DNA from: Sphaerotilus uruguayifluvii
Lineage (GTDB): Bacteria > Pseudomonadota > Gammaproteobacteria > Burkholderiales > Burkholderiaceae_C
DNA: 40,807 bases
Assembly (NCBI RefSeq): GCF_013294065.1
Contig: NZ_JABSNM010000030.1
Coordinates: 1-40,807, forward strand
Direction of reading: 5' to 3'
The notes under the pieces were generated by a model. That model had not been told where the DNA came from. It ran no database searches and saw only the letters and a program-made list of their open reading frames with translations. Below, piece by piece: positions 1 through 7,372 of this stretch (position 1 is the first letter of the stretch; each line of letters begins with the position of its first letter). Made by a program: the position numbers and the translations under genes.

Positions 1-1
1 G

Positions 2-100
2 GACCATCACACGCCTCTTGATGCCCTCAAGTCCTGGCGGGCCAAGTCACCCGACTTGTTCAAGAAGCGGCCAAAGAATCTCCCGGGTCTTGACAGCTAG
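2..100 (+). CDS. IS481-like transposase, C-terminal fragment
   Basis: The open frame enters from the left edge and stops at TAG 98-100. It encodes about 32 residues, including HTPLDALKSW, SPDLF and a final GLDS. This resembles the C-terminal tail of integrase-core (DDE) transposases of the IS481 group, in which 'TP..ALK.W....P.LF' and 'GLD' endings recur. Only the tail is in the window, so the catalytic domain cannot be checked. I could not identify the element's terminal inverted repeat downstream. An IS3-family tail is the main alternative. Confidence 0.6.
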   Translation, partial: DHHTPLDALKSWRAKSPDLFKKRPKNLPGLDS

Positions 101-659
101 AGGGGGCCGCCCTTGGAGGTGACGCGCTCGTGCAACGTTGTGACTGCTCGGCGCAGCATCGCCTAACCCACGCCACCGGTCGCAGGCTGGCAGGCAGATA
201 CAGCGGATGGCCGGGGTGTCCGTCCTTCGTCAGCCGCAGATAGTGCAGTGCGGGAAGCATGGCGCGCACCACGTTGTGCCGGCCGCGGTGGGTGCCGTGA
301 ACGCCCCAGGCCGCGACCACCACGCCGGCCTCGGCGGCCAGCTTCTGAAGATAGGCGTCGTTTTCTGGCCCGACCGGGTCGTCCTGTGCCAGAAGGTCGG
401 TCGGCCGCGTGGCGCGGTAGGCAAAGAGGTTGACCATGCACAGCGCGCCATGGCCCCAGGATCGTGCGAACGCGATGCAGCGCCGGATGGTGGGGTCGTC
501 GGCGGTCTCGTCAGCGGTGCTCGGGTTCAGGCCGATGAACATCGCGGGCGGGCCTTCGCCCCAGCGGCGCCACAGCGCGTAGCGGTAGCGTCTGCAGGGG
601 CTCAGGAGCGCGTCGCGCTGCATCGCTTCGTGCCGCCGAACAGGCCCCTCGAATCTCAC
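60..659 (-). CDS. DUF1643 domain protein with an abnormal C-terminus
   Basis: A 199-residue frame. Residues 20-163 match the DUF1643 family: MFIGLNPSTAD, then DDPTIRRC, a VNLFAYRAT block, a hydrophobic strand ending VVAAWG, and LTKDGHPGHPLYLP near the end. The molecular function of the family is not known to me. The start is GTG at 657-659 and overlaps the proC stop (GTGA), so translation is probably coupled to proC. Family members normally end soon after the LP..LRPV segment. Here about 35 extra low-complexity residues follow, encoded across the 24-bp proC copy and antisense to the transposase tail. The natural stop therefore seems to have been lost, and the gene may be a 3'-disrupted remnant. 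Confidence 0.75.
   Translation of the reverse strand: MRFEGPVRRHEAMQRDALLSPCRRYRYALWRRWGEGPPAMFIGLNPSTADETADDPTIRRCIAFARSWGHGALCMVNLFAYRATRPTDLLAQDDPVGPENDAYLQKLAAEAGVVVAAWGVHGTHRGRHNVVRAMLPALHYLRLTKDGHPGHPLYLPASLRPVAWVRRCCAEQSQRCTSASPPRAAPSSCQDPGDSLAAS
106..129 (+). repeat. 24-bp direct copy of an internal proC segment
   Basis: These 24 bases are identical, in the same orientation, to positions 773-796 inside proC. That segment encodes the conserved RVTSKGG signature of pyrroline-5-carboxylate reductase. The match does not continue on either side. It lies 6 bp after the transposase stop codon and before the conserved part of the DUF1643 gene, which suggests a recombination or insertion scar rather than a functional site. 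Confidence 0.7.
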
Positions 660-1492
660 CGCCCGAACTCGTCCCCCAGCTCACGCGCCCGCGCCTGCGC
701 CGCCAGCATCGCCTCGACGAAGCTGCCCTTGACCTCCCGCGCATCCAGCGTCGTCAGCGCAGCGTAGGTCGTGCCGCCCTTGGAGGTGACGCGCTCTCGC
801 AGCACCGCCGGCGTCTCGTCGGAGCGGCGCGCCAGCTCGGTGGCGCCGCCGAAGGTGGCCAGCGCGAGCTGCTTGCCCTGCTCGGCCGACAGGCCCATGC
901 GCTCGGCGGCGGCCATCATCGATTCGATGAAATAGAAGACATAGGCCGGGCCGGAGCCCGACAGCGCCGTCACCGCGTCCAGATCGCTTTCCTGCGCGAC
1001 CCACAGCACCGCGCCGGTGGGCGCGAGCATCGCCTCGACCTGGGCGCGCTCGGCCGCGCTCACCGCCGGGCGCGCGTACAGGCCCGAGATGCCCTGGCCG
1101 ATCAGCGCCGGCGTGTTGGGCATCGAGCGCACCACGCGGTCCGAGCCGGTGGCCTGGGCGATGGCGTCGCTGCGGATGCCGGCCATCACCGACAGGTGCA
1201 GCGCGCCGGCCACGAAGGGCGCGCAGGGCGCGGCCGCGTCCCGGAAGCTCTGCGGCTTGACCGCCCAGACCACCGCGTCCGCCTCGGACAGCGTGGCGTC
1301 GGCTGCGGCGAGCGTGCGCACGCCGAAGTCGCGCTCCAGCCGGGCGCGCTGCTCGGCGTTCGGGTCGAGCACGATCAGGTTGGCGCCGGGCGTGCCGCTG
1401 CGCACCAGACCGCCGAGGATGGCGGTGGCCATGTTGCCGCCGCCGATGAAGGCGAGGGTGGGGGAGGTGGAGGTGGGGGCGTCGTGTGTCAT
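656..1492 (-). CDS. proC: Pyrroline-5-carboxylate reductase
   Basis: 278 residues, the usual length for ProC. The enzyme reduces 1-pyrroline-5-carboxylate to L-proline with NAD(P)H, the last step of proline synthesis, in the cytoplasm. The N-terminus has the Rossmann motif FIGGGNMATAILGGL (about residues 15-29). The middle has WAVKPQ and RSMPNTPALIGQG. The C-terminal part has SGSGPAYVFYFIE and the family signature VTSKGGTTYAAL. The ATG at 1490-1492 is the first in frame after putA, and no strong ribosome-binding site is visible before it. The gene is 212 bp downstream of putA on the same strand and overlaps the following DUF1643 gene by 2 bases. A longer open frame reaching back through putA is only a GC-rich shadow. 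Confidence 0.96.
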   Translation of the reverse strand: MTHDAPTSTSPTLAFIGGGNMATAILGGLVRSGTPGANLIVLDPNAEQRARLERDFGVRTLAAADATLSEADAVVWAVKPQSFRDAAAPCAPFVAGALHLSVMAGIRSDAIAQATGSDRVVRSMPNTPALIGQGISGLYARPAVSAAERAQVEAMLAPTGAVLWVAQESDLDAVTALSGSGPAYVFYFIESMMAAAERMGLSAEQGKQLALATFGGATELARRSDETPAVLRERVTSKGGTTYAALTTLDAREVKGSFVEAMLAAQARARELGDEFGR

Positions 1493-1556
1493 GGCGGGGA
1501 AGTGTATGTCCGAGGGGGGCGGATGACGGCCCTTCAGGATGCCCGCGTGAGGTGGC

Positions 1557-1640
1557 TGCGCGTGCGCGGGGATGACGGCCGCGACGGCCGCCAGCACCGG
1601 GGTTTCAGCTCGTGGGTCCCCGCCTGCGCGGGGATGACGG
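1557..1640. repeat. Dispersed palindromic repeats between putA and proC
   Basis: The clearest copy, 1611-1640, contains the hairpin TCCCCGC-CTGC-GCGGGGA (1617-1634) flanked by CGTGGG and TGACGG. A second, partial copy lies at 1557-1578 (GCGGGGATGACGG), and a shorter trace near 1514-1531. The reverse complement of the main copy matches 35133-35164 after lpdA, base for base over most of its length. This is therefore an extragenic palindromic repeat family in this genome. It resembles the GNRA-type or GC-hairpin repeats common in Burkholderiales intergenic spaces. It may affect putA-proC readthrough, but that is not shown. Confidence 0.75.
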
Positions 1641-1704
1641 GAGGGCGGCATCTGCGCGTCCTCCGTCATGGCCGCGAAGGCGGCCATCCACGCCAGGCGC
1701 CGGC

Positions 1705-4700
1705 TCAGTGATCCCCGGCCAGCAGCGCCGCATTGCCCCCGGCCGCCGCGGTGTTCACCGTCAGCGTCTGCTCGCCGCAGAAGCGGTAGAGGTAGTGCGG
1801 CCCGCCCGCCTTCGGGCCGGTGCCCGACAGGCCCTCGCCGCCGAAGGGCTGCACGCCCACCACCGCGCCGATCATGTTGCGGTTGACATAGACGTTGCCG
1901 ACGCGCGCGCGCTCGGCGATGCGGTGGGCACGGTCGTCGATGCGGGTGTGGATGCCCAGCGTCAGGCCGTAGCCCAGCGCGTTGACCTGATCGACCACCG
2001 CGTCCACCGGGCCGCTCCAGCGCACGATGTGCAGCACCGGGCCGAAGATCTCCTGCTTCATCTCCTGGACCGACTTCAGCTCGAAGGCCACCGGCGCGAT
2101 GTGGGTCGCGCTGAAGCGCGCGTCCATCGCGGTGCGGGCGACCAGGCGCGCCTCGCGCTCCAGCCGCGCGACCTGCGTCGACAGGCCGGCATGCGCCTCG
2201 GCGTCGATCACCGGGCCGACGTCGACCGACCAGCCGCTGGCCGCGTCGGCCGGGTCGCCGCAGACCAGCTCGGCCATCGCGCCGGCGATCATCTCGCTCA
2301 CCTTGTCGGCCACGCCCTCGTGCACCAGCAGCAGCCGCAGCGCCGAGCAGCGCTGGCCGGCCGAGCGGAAGGCGCTCTGCACCACCGCGTCCACCACCTG
2401 CTCGGGCAGTGCGCTCGAATCCACGATCATCGCGTTCAGGCCGCCGGTCTCGGCGATCAGCGGCACGATCGGGCCGTCGCCCATCGCGAGCTGGCGCTGG
2501 ATGATCTTCGCGACCTGGGTCGAGCCGGTGAAGCACACGCCGGCGCAGCGCGGATGCGCCACCAGCGCCGCGCCCACCGTCTCGCCGGGGCCGCAGACCA
2601 GGCGGATCGCGTCCGCGGGCAGGCCGGCCTCGATCAGCAGCTCGACGCAGCGGCGCGCGCTGCGCGGGGTCTGCTCGGCCGGCTTGGCCGCCACCGTGTT
2701 GCCGGCCACCAGCGCCGCCACCACCTGGCCTGCGAAGATCGCCAGCGGGAAGTTCCACGGGCTGATGCAGACGAAGACGCCGCGGCCGTGCAGGCGCAGC
2801 TCGTTCTTCTCGCCGGTCGGGCCGGGCAGGGCCTGCGGGGCCAGGCGGGCTTCGGCCTGCTCGGCGTAGTAGCGGCAGAAGTCGATGGCCTCGCGCACCT
2901 CGGCCACGCCGTCGCCGAAGGTCTTGCGGCCTTCCTGCGCCAGCAGCGCCACCAGCTCGGTCATCTGGCGCTCCATCAGGTCGGCGGCGCGGCGCAGCAC
3001 GGCGCAGCGCTCGCTCAAAGGCACCGCGTTCCAGGCCGGCTGCGCGCGGTGCAGCGCGTCCATCGCCAGCGCGGCCGAGGCGGCGCTGTCGTCGGTCGGC
3101 GCCGAGGGCATCGGCACCGCCAGGCGGGCCAGCAGCGGCAGGCGCTCGCGCTCGACCACCGGATCGACGCCCAGCGCGTTGACGCGCGACTCGCCGTAGA
3201 GCCGGCGCGGCAGCGGCAGCGTCGACGGGGCGGCGGCGCGCAGCGGCGAGGCCAGCAGCGCCGGGATCGACACCGCCTCGTCGGCGAGCTGGTGCACGAA
3301 GGAGGAATTGGCGCCGTTCTCCAGCAGCCGGCGCACCAGATAGGCCAGCAGGTCGCGGTGCTCGCCCACCGGCGCGTAGATGCGCAGCGGCGGCGCGTCC
3401 GCGCGCTTGAGCACCTCGCGGTGGATGCCTTCGCCCATGCCGTGCAGGCGCTGCAGCTCGAAGCCCGGATCGGCGCCGATGCGCCCGGCCGCGCGCGCCA
3501 TCTCCAGGATCGCGGCGATGGTGCCGGCGTTGTGGGTGGCGAACTGCGGATAGATCTCGGCGGCGGCCAGCAGGCGCTGCGCGCAGGCCAGGTAGCTCAG
3601 GTCGGTGTGGCGCTTGTCGGTCCAGACCGGATAGCCCGGCAGGCCCATTTCCTGCGCGCGCTTGATCTCGCCGTCCCAGTAGGCGCCCTTGACCAGGCGC
3701 ACCATCAGCCGCAGGCCGTGGCGGCGCGCGATCTCGATGACCGCCTCGACCATTTCCGGCGCGCGGGTCTGGTAGGCCTGCACTGCCAGGCCCAGGCCGC
3801 GCCAGGTGGGAAAGCGCTGCGCCACATGCGCCGCGGTGGCGTCGAGCACCGCCAGCGACAGCTCCAGCCGCTCGGTCTCCTCGGCGTCGATGGTGAGGTT
3901 CAGGTTGGCGCTGGCCGCCGCGTCCACCAGCGCGAGCAGGCGCGGCATCATCCGGCGCTGCACGGTGGCGAACTGGGCCGCCTCGTAGCGCGGGTCGATC
4001 GCCGAGAGCTTGATCGAGATGCCGTCGCCGTCCTCCGGGCGGCTGGCGCGGCCGCGCGCGGCGATGGCGGCGATCGCGTCGGCATAAGACTTCGCGTAGC
4101 GCTGCGCGTCGGCGTCGGTGCGCGCGCCTTCGCCCAGCATGTCGAAGCTGTGGCGCAGCAGGCGGTGCTCGCGGTGGTTGGCGGCGGCGCGGTCCAGCGC
4201 CTCGCCGATGTTCTGGCCGAGCACGAACTGGCGGCCCAGCAGCTGGATCGCGCGCACCGTGGCCGCCACCACCGTCTTGGCGCCCAGGCGCTGCAGCAGG
4301 CCGGCGCGCTGGCCGGTGGCCTCGTCGCCGGGCAGCATCTTCTTCGACAGCTCGATGGCCTGCGCCGCCAGGTGGCTCATCAGCGCATGGTCCTGGCCGT
4401 CGTGGGTGTGCGCGGCGAAGTCGGCGCGGCCGAGCTGGTCGGCGGTCAGGGCCAGCGCGGTCTCGGTGTCGGGCACGCGCAGCAGCGCCTCGGCCAGGCG
4501 CATCAGCGCCAGACCTTCGGCGCTGGAGATCGGGTATTCGCGCAGCAGCGATTCCATCGCCCAGAACGGCGCCGGGTGCCGGCGCACCGCGTCCACCCAC
4601 GGCGTGCCCAGCGTGATCACCGCCGCCCAGTCGAGCCGGCCGTGCAGCTCGGCCAGCAGCCGTGCGACCTGCTGCGACTCGTCGCGCACCGGCGGCGGCA

Positions 4701-4752
4701 GGCGGTCCGGAAAGAGGGAGGCCAGGGCGGGAAGGTCGGTCAGGGCGTTCAT
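1705..4752 (-). CDS. putA: Bifunctional proline dehydrogenase / P5C dehydrogenase
   Basis: 1015 residues. The protein oxidises proline to glutamate in two steps: an FAD-dependent proline dehydrogenase (about residues 130-480), then an NAD+-dependent glutamate-semialdehyde dehydrogenase (about 530-1000). The PRODH half shows EDGDGISIKLSAIDPRY, LVKGAYWD, FATHN and YLVRRLLENGANSSFV. The ALDH half shows ISPWNFPLAIF, FTGST, the catalytic Glu768 (ETGGLNAM) and Cys802 (SAGQRCSALR). There is no N-terminal ribbon-helix-helix domain, so this is a short (minimal) PutA that cannot repress its own gene. The divergent Lrp-type regulator probably does that. The ATG at 4750-4752 is chosen because the alignment of the first helices starts just after it. 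Confidence 0.97.
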   Translation of the reverse strand: MNALTDLPALASLFPDRLPPPVRDESQQVARLLAELHGRLDWAAVITLGTPWVDAVRRHPAPFWAMESLLREYPISSAEGLALMRLAEALLRVPDTETALALTADQLGRADFAAHTHDGQDHALMSHLAAQAIELSKKMLPGDEATGQRAGLLQRLGAKTVVAATVRAIQLLGRQFVLGQNIGEALDRAAANHREHRLLRHSFDMLGEGARTDADAQRYAKSYADAIAAIAARGRASRPEDGDGISIKLSAIDPRYEAAQFATVQRRMMPRLLALVDAAASANLNLTIDAEETERLELSLAVLDATAAHVAQRFPTWRGLGLAVQAYQTRAPEMVEAVIEIARRHGLRLMVRLVKGAYWDGEIKRAQEMGLPGYPVWTDKRHTDLSYLACAQRLLAAAEIYPQFATHNAGTIAAILEMARAAGRIGADPGFELQRLHGMGEGIHREVLKRADAPPLRIYAPVGEHRDLLAYLVRRLLENGANSSFVHQLADEAVSIPALLASPLRAAAPSTLPLPRRLYGESRVNALGVDPVVERERLPLLARLAVPMPSAPTDDSAASAALAMDALHRAQPAWNAVPLSERCAVLRRAADLMERQMTELVALLAQEGRKTFGDGVAEVREAIDFCRYYAEQAEARLAPQALPGPTGEKNELRLHGRGVFVCISPWNFPLAIFAGQVVAALVAGNTVAAKPAEQTPRSARRCVELLIEAGLPADAIRLVCGPGETVGAALVAHPRCAGVCFTGSTQVAKIIQRQLAMGDGPIVPLIAETGGLNAMIVDSSALPEQVVDAVVQSAFRSAGQRCSALRLLLVHEGVADKVSEMIAGAMAELVCGDPADAASGWSVDVGPVIDAEAHAGLSTQVARLEREARLVARTAMDARFSATHIAPVAFELKSVQEMKQEIFGPVLHIVRWSGPVDAVVDQVNALGYGLTLGIHTRIDDRAHRIAERARVGNVYVNRNMIGAVVGVQPFGGEGLSGTGPKAGGPHYLYRFCGEQTLTVNTAAAGGNAALLAGDH

Positions 4753-4834
4753 GGCGGTGGTCTCGGCGATGTTGGAAAGGTCTCCAGCGTATTCGTCAGG
4801 AGGCAGAACAACTCGCCAAAATCAGCGGTGACAA

Positions 4835-4849
4835 CCGGATAATGTCCGG
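4835..4849. promoter_or_regulatory. Candidate Lrp-type operator between putA and its regulator
   Basis: CCGGATAATGTCCGG is a 15-bp inverted repeat with 5-bp arms (CCGGA/TCCGG) around an AT-rich centre, the size and layout typical of Lrp/AsnC binding sites. It covers the upstream possible ATG (4842) of the regulator and ends just before the next ATG (4851), so binding would block the regulator's own expression. It lies 83 bp upstream of putA. This is a visual call only. Confidence 0.35.
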
Positions 4850-4850
4850 C

Positions 4851-5330
4851 ATGGCCAATGACCGCACCTCCTCCGATCTGGACAAGATCGACCGTCGCAT
4901 CCTCGCGCTGCTGCAGGCGGACGGGCGGATCTCCAACCTGAAGCTGGCCGAGGCGGTGCATCTGTCGCCGACCGCGGTGCTGGAGCGGGTGCGCCGTCTG
5001 ACCCGCGAGGGCTTCATCCTCGGCTACGAGGCGCGGCTCGACCCGGTCAAGCTCGACGCCGGGCTGATGGTCTTCGTCGAGGTGCTGCTCGACCGCACGG
5101 TGCAGGACGTGATGGACACCTTCCGCGCCGCGGTGCAGGTGCGCCCCGAGATCCTGGAATGCCACCTGGTGGCCGGCGGCTTCGACTACCTGCTCAAGAC
5201 CCGCGTGGCCGACATGGCCGCCTACCGCGAGTTCATCGGCTCGGTGATCTGGGCGCTGCCCGGCGTGCGCGAGACGCGCACCTATGTGGTGATGGAAGAG
5301 GTCAAGAACACCGCGGCGATCAAGCTCTGA
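4851..5330 (+). CDS. Lrp/AsnC-family regulator, probable proline-responsive activator of putA
   Basis: 159 residues. The N-terminal winged helix-turn-helix (about residues 9-60) includes LDKIDRRILALLQADGRISN and the recognition helix LSPTAVLERVRRL. It is followed by the RAM ligand-binding/oligomerisation domain, with VAGGFDYLLKTRV and the final ALPGVRETRTYVVMEEVK. It is transcribed away from putA, 98 bp apart, an arrangement seen for PutR-type Lrp regulators that activate putA in response to proline. That role is inferred from position. ATG 4842 is an alternative start adding MSG. 4851 is preferred because 4842 sits inside a palindrome, but neither has a clear ribosome-binding site. Confidence 0.92.
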   Translation: MANDRTSSDLDKIDRRILALLQADGRISNLKLAEAVHLSPTAVLERVRRLTREGFILGYEARLDPVKLDAGLMVFVEVLLDRTVQDVMDTFRAAVQVRPEILECHLVAGGFDYLLKTRVADMAAYREFIGSVIWALPGVRETRTYVVMEEVKNTAAIKL

Positions 5331-5402
5331 GCGTCGGCGTGCCGGGCTCCGGGCGCGCCGGCGCCATGGTCCCGGCGGGACCGGCACTGCTTCTCGTTCA
5401 TG

Positions 5403-5456
5403 CACCCCCTGTTCGCGGGGGTGGGTGGCGTGATTCAACCTTTTGAAGGGTTGAAT
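5403..5456. other. Two adjacent hairpins after the Lrp-type gene
   Basis: The first has stem CACCCCC (5403-5409) and GGGGGTG (5417-5423). The second has ATTCAACC (5433-5440) and GGTTGAAT (5449-5456). Neither is followed by a T-run, so they are not a classic terminator. They lie 73 bp after the regulator stop codon and 28 bp before the next gene, so they could act as a weak transcription barrier or as an operator for that gene. Confidence 0.4.
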
Positions 5457-5483
5457 TGCGAAAACCGATTGACGAGGGCATCC

Positions 5484-5840
5484 ATGCCGTTGGGAACAGA
5501 CAAGAACCACTTGCTCGCAGGCCGGCCGGGCCGCGGATCGCGTCGCGCGCCGGCGCTGCTGGCGCTGGCCGCTGCTCTGGCCATGCCGGCCGCGCCCGCG
5601 CTGGCGCAGCTGCCGGCCGGCGTCTACAAGTGCCGCACCGACACCGGCATCGTCTTCCAGGGCCAGCCCTGTCCGGGCGACCTGGGGCGGGTCAGCGGGA
5701 CGCAGCCGGCCTCCGGCGCGACCGCCGCGCCGTCGTCGCCGGTGCAGATCGCCACGGCGGCGATGCTGGCCCTGCCCGCGGGTCCGCAGACCCGGACGGC
5801 CGCGCCGGCGGCCGTCGCGCCGTCGCTCAGTCGACCTTGA
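5484..5840 (+). CDS. Small secreted protein with a DUF4124-like motif
   Basis: 118 residues. A signal peptide is clear: basic residues (GRGSRR), the hydrophobic stretch APALLALAAALAMPAAP, and an AxA site before QLPAG. The mature part starts with GVYKCRTDTGIVFQGQPCPGD, which looks like the short DUF4124 module (a YKC...G...PC pattern with two cysteines that probably form a disulfide). The rest is Ala/Pro/Thr-rich and probably unstructured. The function is unknown. The ATG at 5484 is preceded by a weak GAGGG. The last 14 bases overlap the end of the convergent hsp20 gene. Confidence 0.6.
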   Translation: MPLGTDKNHLLAGRPGRGSRRAPALLALAAALAMPAAPALAQLPAGVYKCRTDTGIVFQGQPCPGDLGRVSGTQPASGATAAPSSPVQIATAAMLALPAGPQTRTAAPAAVAPSLSRP

Positions 5841-6333
5841 CGTGCACGCTGCCCGGGCGGCCGGGCTCGCGCTTGGGCAGGTCGATGCGCAGCACGCCGT
5901 CGCGGTAGCTGGCGCGCGCCTCCTCGCCGCGCACCGGCGCGGGCAGCGGCACCGAGCGCTGGAAGCTGCCGTAGGCGCACTGCAGCACGCGCCAGCGGCC
6001 CTCGGTGGATTCGCGCTCGAAGCGCTTCTCGCCGCGCACCTGCAGCGTGTCGCCGCCGATCTCGATCGAGAAGTCCTCCTTGCGCATGCCCGGTGCCTCG
6101 ATGCGCACCACCAGGCGCTGCTCGTCCTCGAACACGTCGCCGCCGAGCATCGCCCAGGACTGCGCCGGGAAATGCAGCGGATCGTCGATCTCGTGGCGCT
6201 CGGGCAGCTGGGTCTGCTCGCCCGGGCGGAAGCGGGTCAGCGCACCGGCGGCGGTGTGGCGCAGCCGGTCCCAGCCCTCGGAGAACGAACCCCAGAACTG
6301 GCCGAGGTTCTCGCGGATGTCGTCGATCTTCAT
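5827..6333 (-). CDS. Small heat-shock protein (Hsp20 family), third of three
   Basis: 168 residues, an ATP-independent holding chaperone. The alpha-crystallin domain runs from about residue 60 to 160: DVFEDEQRLVVRIEAPGMRKEDFSIEI, then LQVRGEKR and a Y..F.RSVPLP strand, ending ASYRDGVLRIDLPK. The N-terminal 60 residues are longer than in the other two copies and include helical MKIDDIRENLGQFWGSF. The ribosome-binding site AGGAG lies 6 bases before the ATG. It is last in a three-gene run, 70 bp after its neighbour. The gap contains a GC hairpin (GGGCCGG 6377-6383 / CCGGCCC 6390-6396) that may tune relative amounts. The gene lacks the C-terminal IxI/V tail typical of many sHSPs and ends in VHVKVD. 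Confidence 0.92.
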   Translation of the reverse strand: MKIDDIRENLGQFWGSFSEGWDRLRHTAAGALTRFRPGEQTQLPERHEIDDPLHFPAQSWAMLGGDVFEDEQRLVVRIEAPGMRKEDFSIEIGGDTLQVRGEKRFERESTEGRWRVLQCAYGSFQRSVPLPAPVRGEEARASYRDGVLRIDLPKREPGRPGSVHVKVD

Positions 6334-6403
6334 GCGCTGCTCCTGATCAAGCGGGTGGAGGAAAACGGGAGGGGGCGGGCCGGTCGCGGCCGGCCCTGCA
6401 GGC

Positions 6404-6805
6404 TCACTGCACCTGGACCTCGATGCGGCGCGGCTGCGCGTGCGAGGCCCGCGGAATGCGCACGCGCAGCACCCCGTGGCTCATCTCGGCCGCGATGCGG
6501 CCGCTGTCGAGCTCGCGGCTGAGCGTGAAGGTGCGCCGGTAGCGCGGCAGCGCGACCTCGGCATGGCTGATCTCCAGCCCGGCCGGCGCGGGCACCCGGG
6601 CCTCGCCCTCGATCGAGAGCTGGTCGCCGTCGACGCGCAGGTGCAGCGCCTCGCGCGGCACGCCCGGCAGGTCGGCGTACAGCGTGATGCCGCCGGCATC
6701 CTCGATGACGTCGACCGGCGGGACGATCGCCGGATCCGGGCGGGTCGGGTCGGTGCCGCCGGTCGGTGTCGGTGCGGCGTTCTGGGAACGGTTCGGCGTG
6801 TTCAT
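6404..6805 (-). CDS. Small heat-shock protein (Hsp20 family), second of three
   Basis: 133 residues. The N-terminus is short and Pro/Thr-rich. The alpha-crystallin domain (about residues 28-130) is complete: VDVIEDAGGITLYADLPGV, LSIEGEAR, YRRTFTLSREL, and the conserved GVLRVRIPRA near the end. The ATG at 6803-6805 is chosen because AGGAG lies 7 bases upstream. A longer frame from 6844 would lack this signal. It is 55 bp from the preceding hsp20 and probably shares its heat-shock promoter. The protein is likely to form mixed or separate oligomers that hold unfolding proteins during heat stress. Confidence 0.94.
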   Translation of the reverse strand: MNTPNRSQNAAPTPTGGTDPTRPDPAIVPPVDVIEDAGGITLYADLPGVPREALHLRVDGDQLSIEGEARVPAPAGLEISHAEVALPRYRRTFTLSRELDSGRIAAEMSHGVLRVRIPRASHAQPRRIEVQVQ

Positions 6806-6860
6806 CGTGCAACTCCTGTCAGCGATCGTGTCGGTGTTCACCACCGGTACTTGCCGGAAC

Positions 6861-7301
6861 TCACTGGACCTCGATGCGGCGGGCCTGCGCGGCCTGGCGG
6901 CGGCGCACGCTGACCTGCAGCACGCCGTCGCGGTAGCGCGCCTCGACCGCGTCCGGGTCGATGTCGTCGGGCAGGCTGACGACGCGGCGGAAGCGGCCGG
7001 AAAAGCGCTCGGCCAGATGCTGGGTGGCCTTGTCGTCGGCGGACGGGCGGGTCGGGGCGCGCTCGCCGGCCAGCGTCAGCACGCCGCGTTCCAGCTGCAC
7101 CTCGATCGAGGCGGGCTCGAGGCCGGGCGCGAAGGCCCAGACCTCGACGCTGGACGGCGTGGTGCCGACGTTCAGTGCGGGGTAGCCACCGCGGCCGCTG
7201 CCGCGGATGGTGGCGGGCGTGTCGGCGCCGGCCTGGAGCTCGCGCTGCAGGCGGTCGAACTCGGCGAACAGGTCGCGCGGGAACAGGCTTCTGTAGAGCA
7301 T
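6861..7301 (-). CDS. Small heat-shock protein (Hsp20 family), first of three
   Basis: 146 residues, an Hsp20 chaperone. The N-terminal MLYRSLFPRDLFAEFDRLQR resembles the start of IbpA/Hsp20 proteins. The alpha-crystallin domain follows (about residues 42-140), with VEVWAFAPGLEPASIEVQLE, LTLAGER, GRFRRVVSLPDDIDPDAVEA and YRDGVLQVSV. A strong GGAGG lies before the ATG at 7299-7301. It is the promoter-proximal gene of the three, directly behind a near-consensus sigma-32 promoter at 7373-7400, so heat induction of the whole run is likely. Confidence 0.95.
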   Translation of the reverse strand: MLYRSLFPRDLFAEFDRLQRELQAGADTPATIRGSGRGGYPALNVGTTPSSVEVWAFAPGLEPASIEVQLERGVLTLAGERAPTRPSADDKATQHLAERFSGRFRRVVSLPDDIDPDAVEARYRDGVLQVSVRRRQAAQARRIEVQ

Positions 7302-7372
7302 GGAAGCAACCTCCGTGGTGCGGTGGATCGGCGCGGGCCGGGGCCCGTCGTCCGTGTCTTTCCTGCTCTGGC

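Noticed and set aside
656-4600. A single 1314-codon frame joining proC to the region of putA
   Set aside because: Only its last 278 codons are proC; the rest is an out-of-frame reading of putA with no recognisable content.
1612-4842. Very long open frame opposite putA
   Set aside because: It is the antisense of a clear putA gene; repetitive Arg/His/Gln/Ala composition is typical of shadows in GC-rich DNA.
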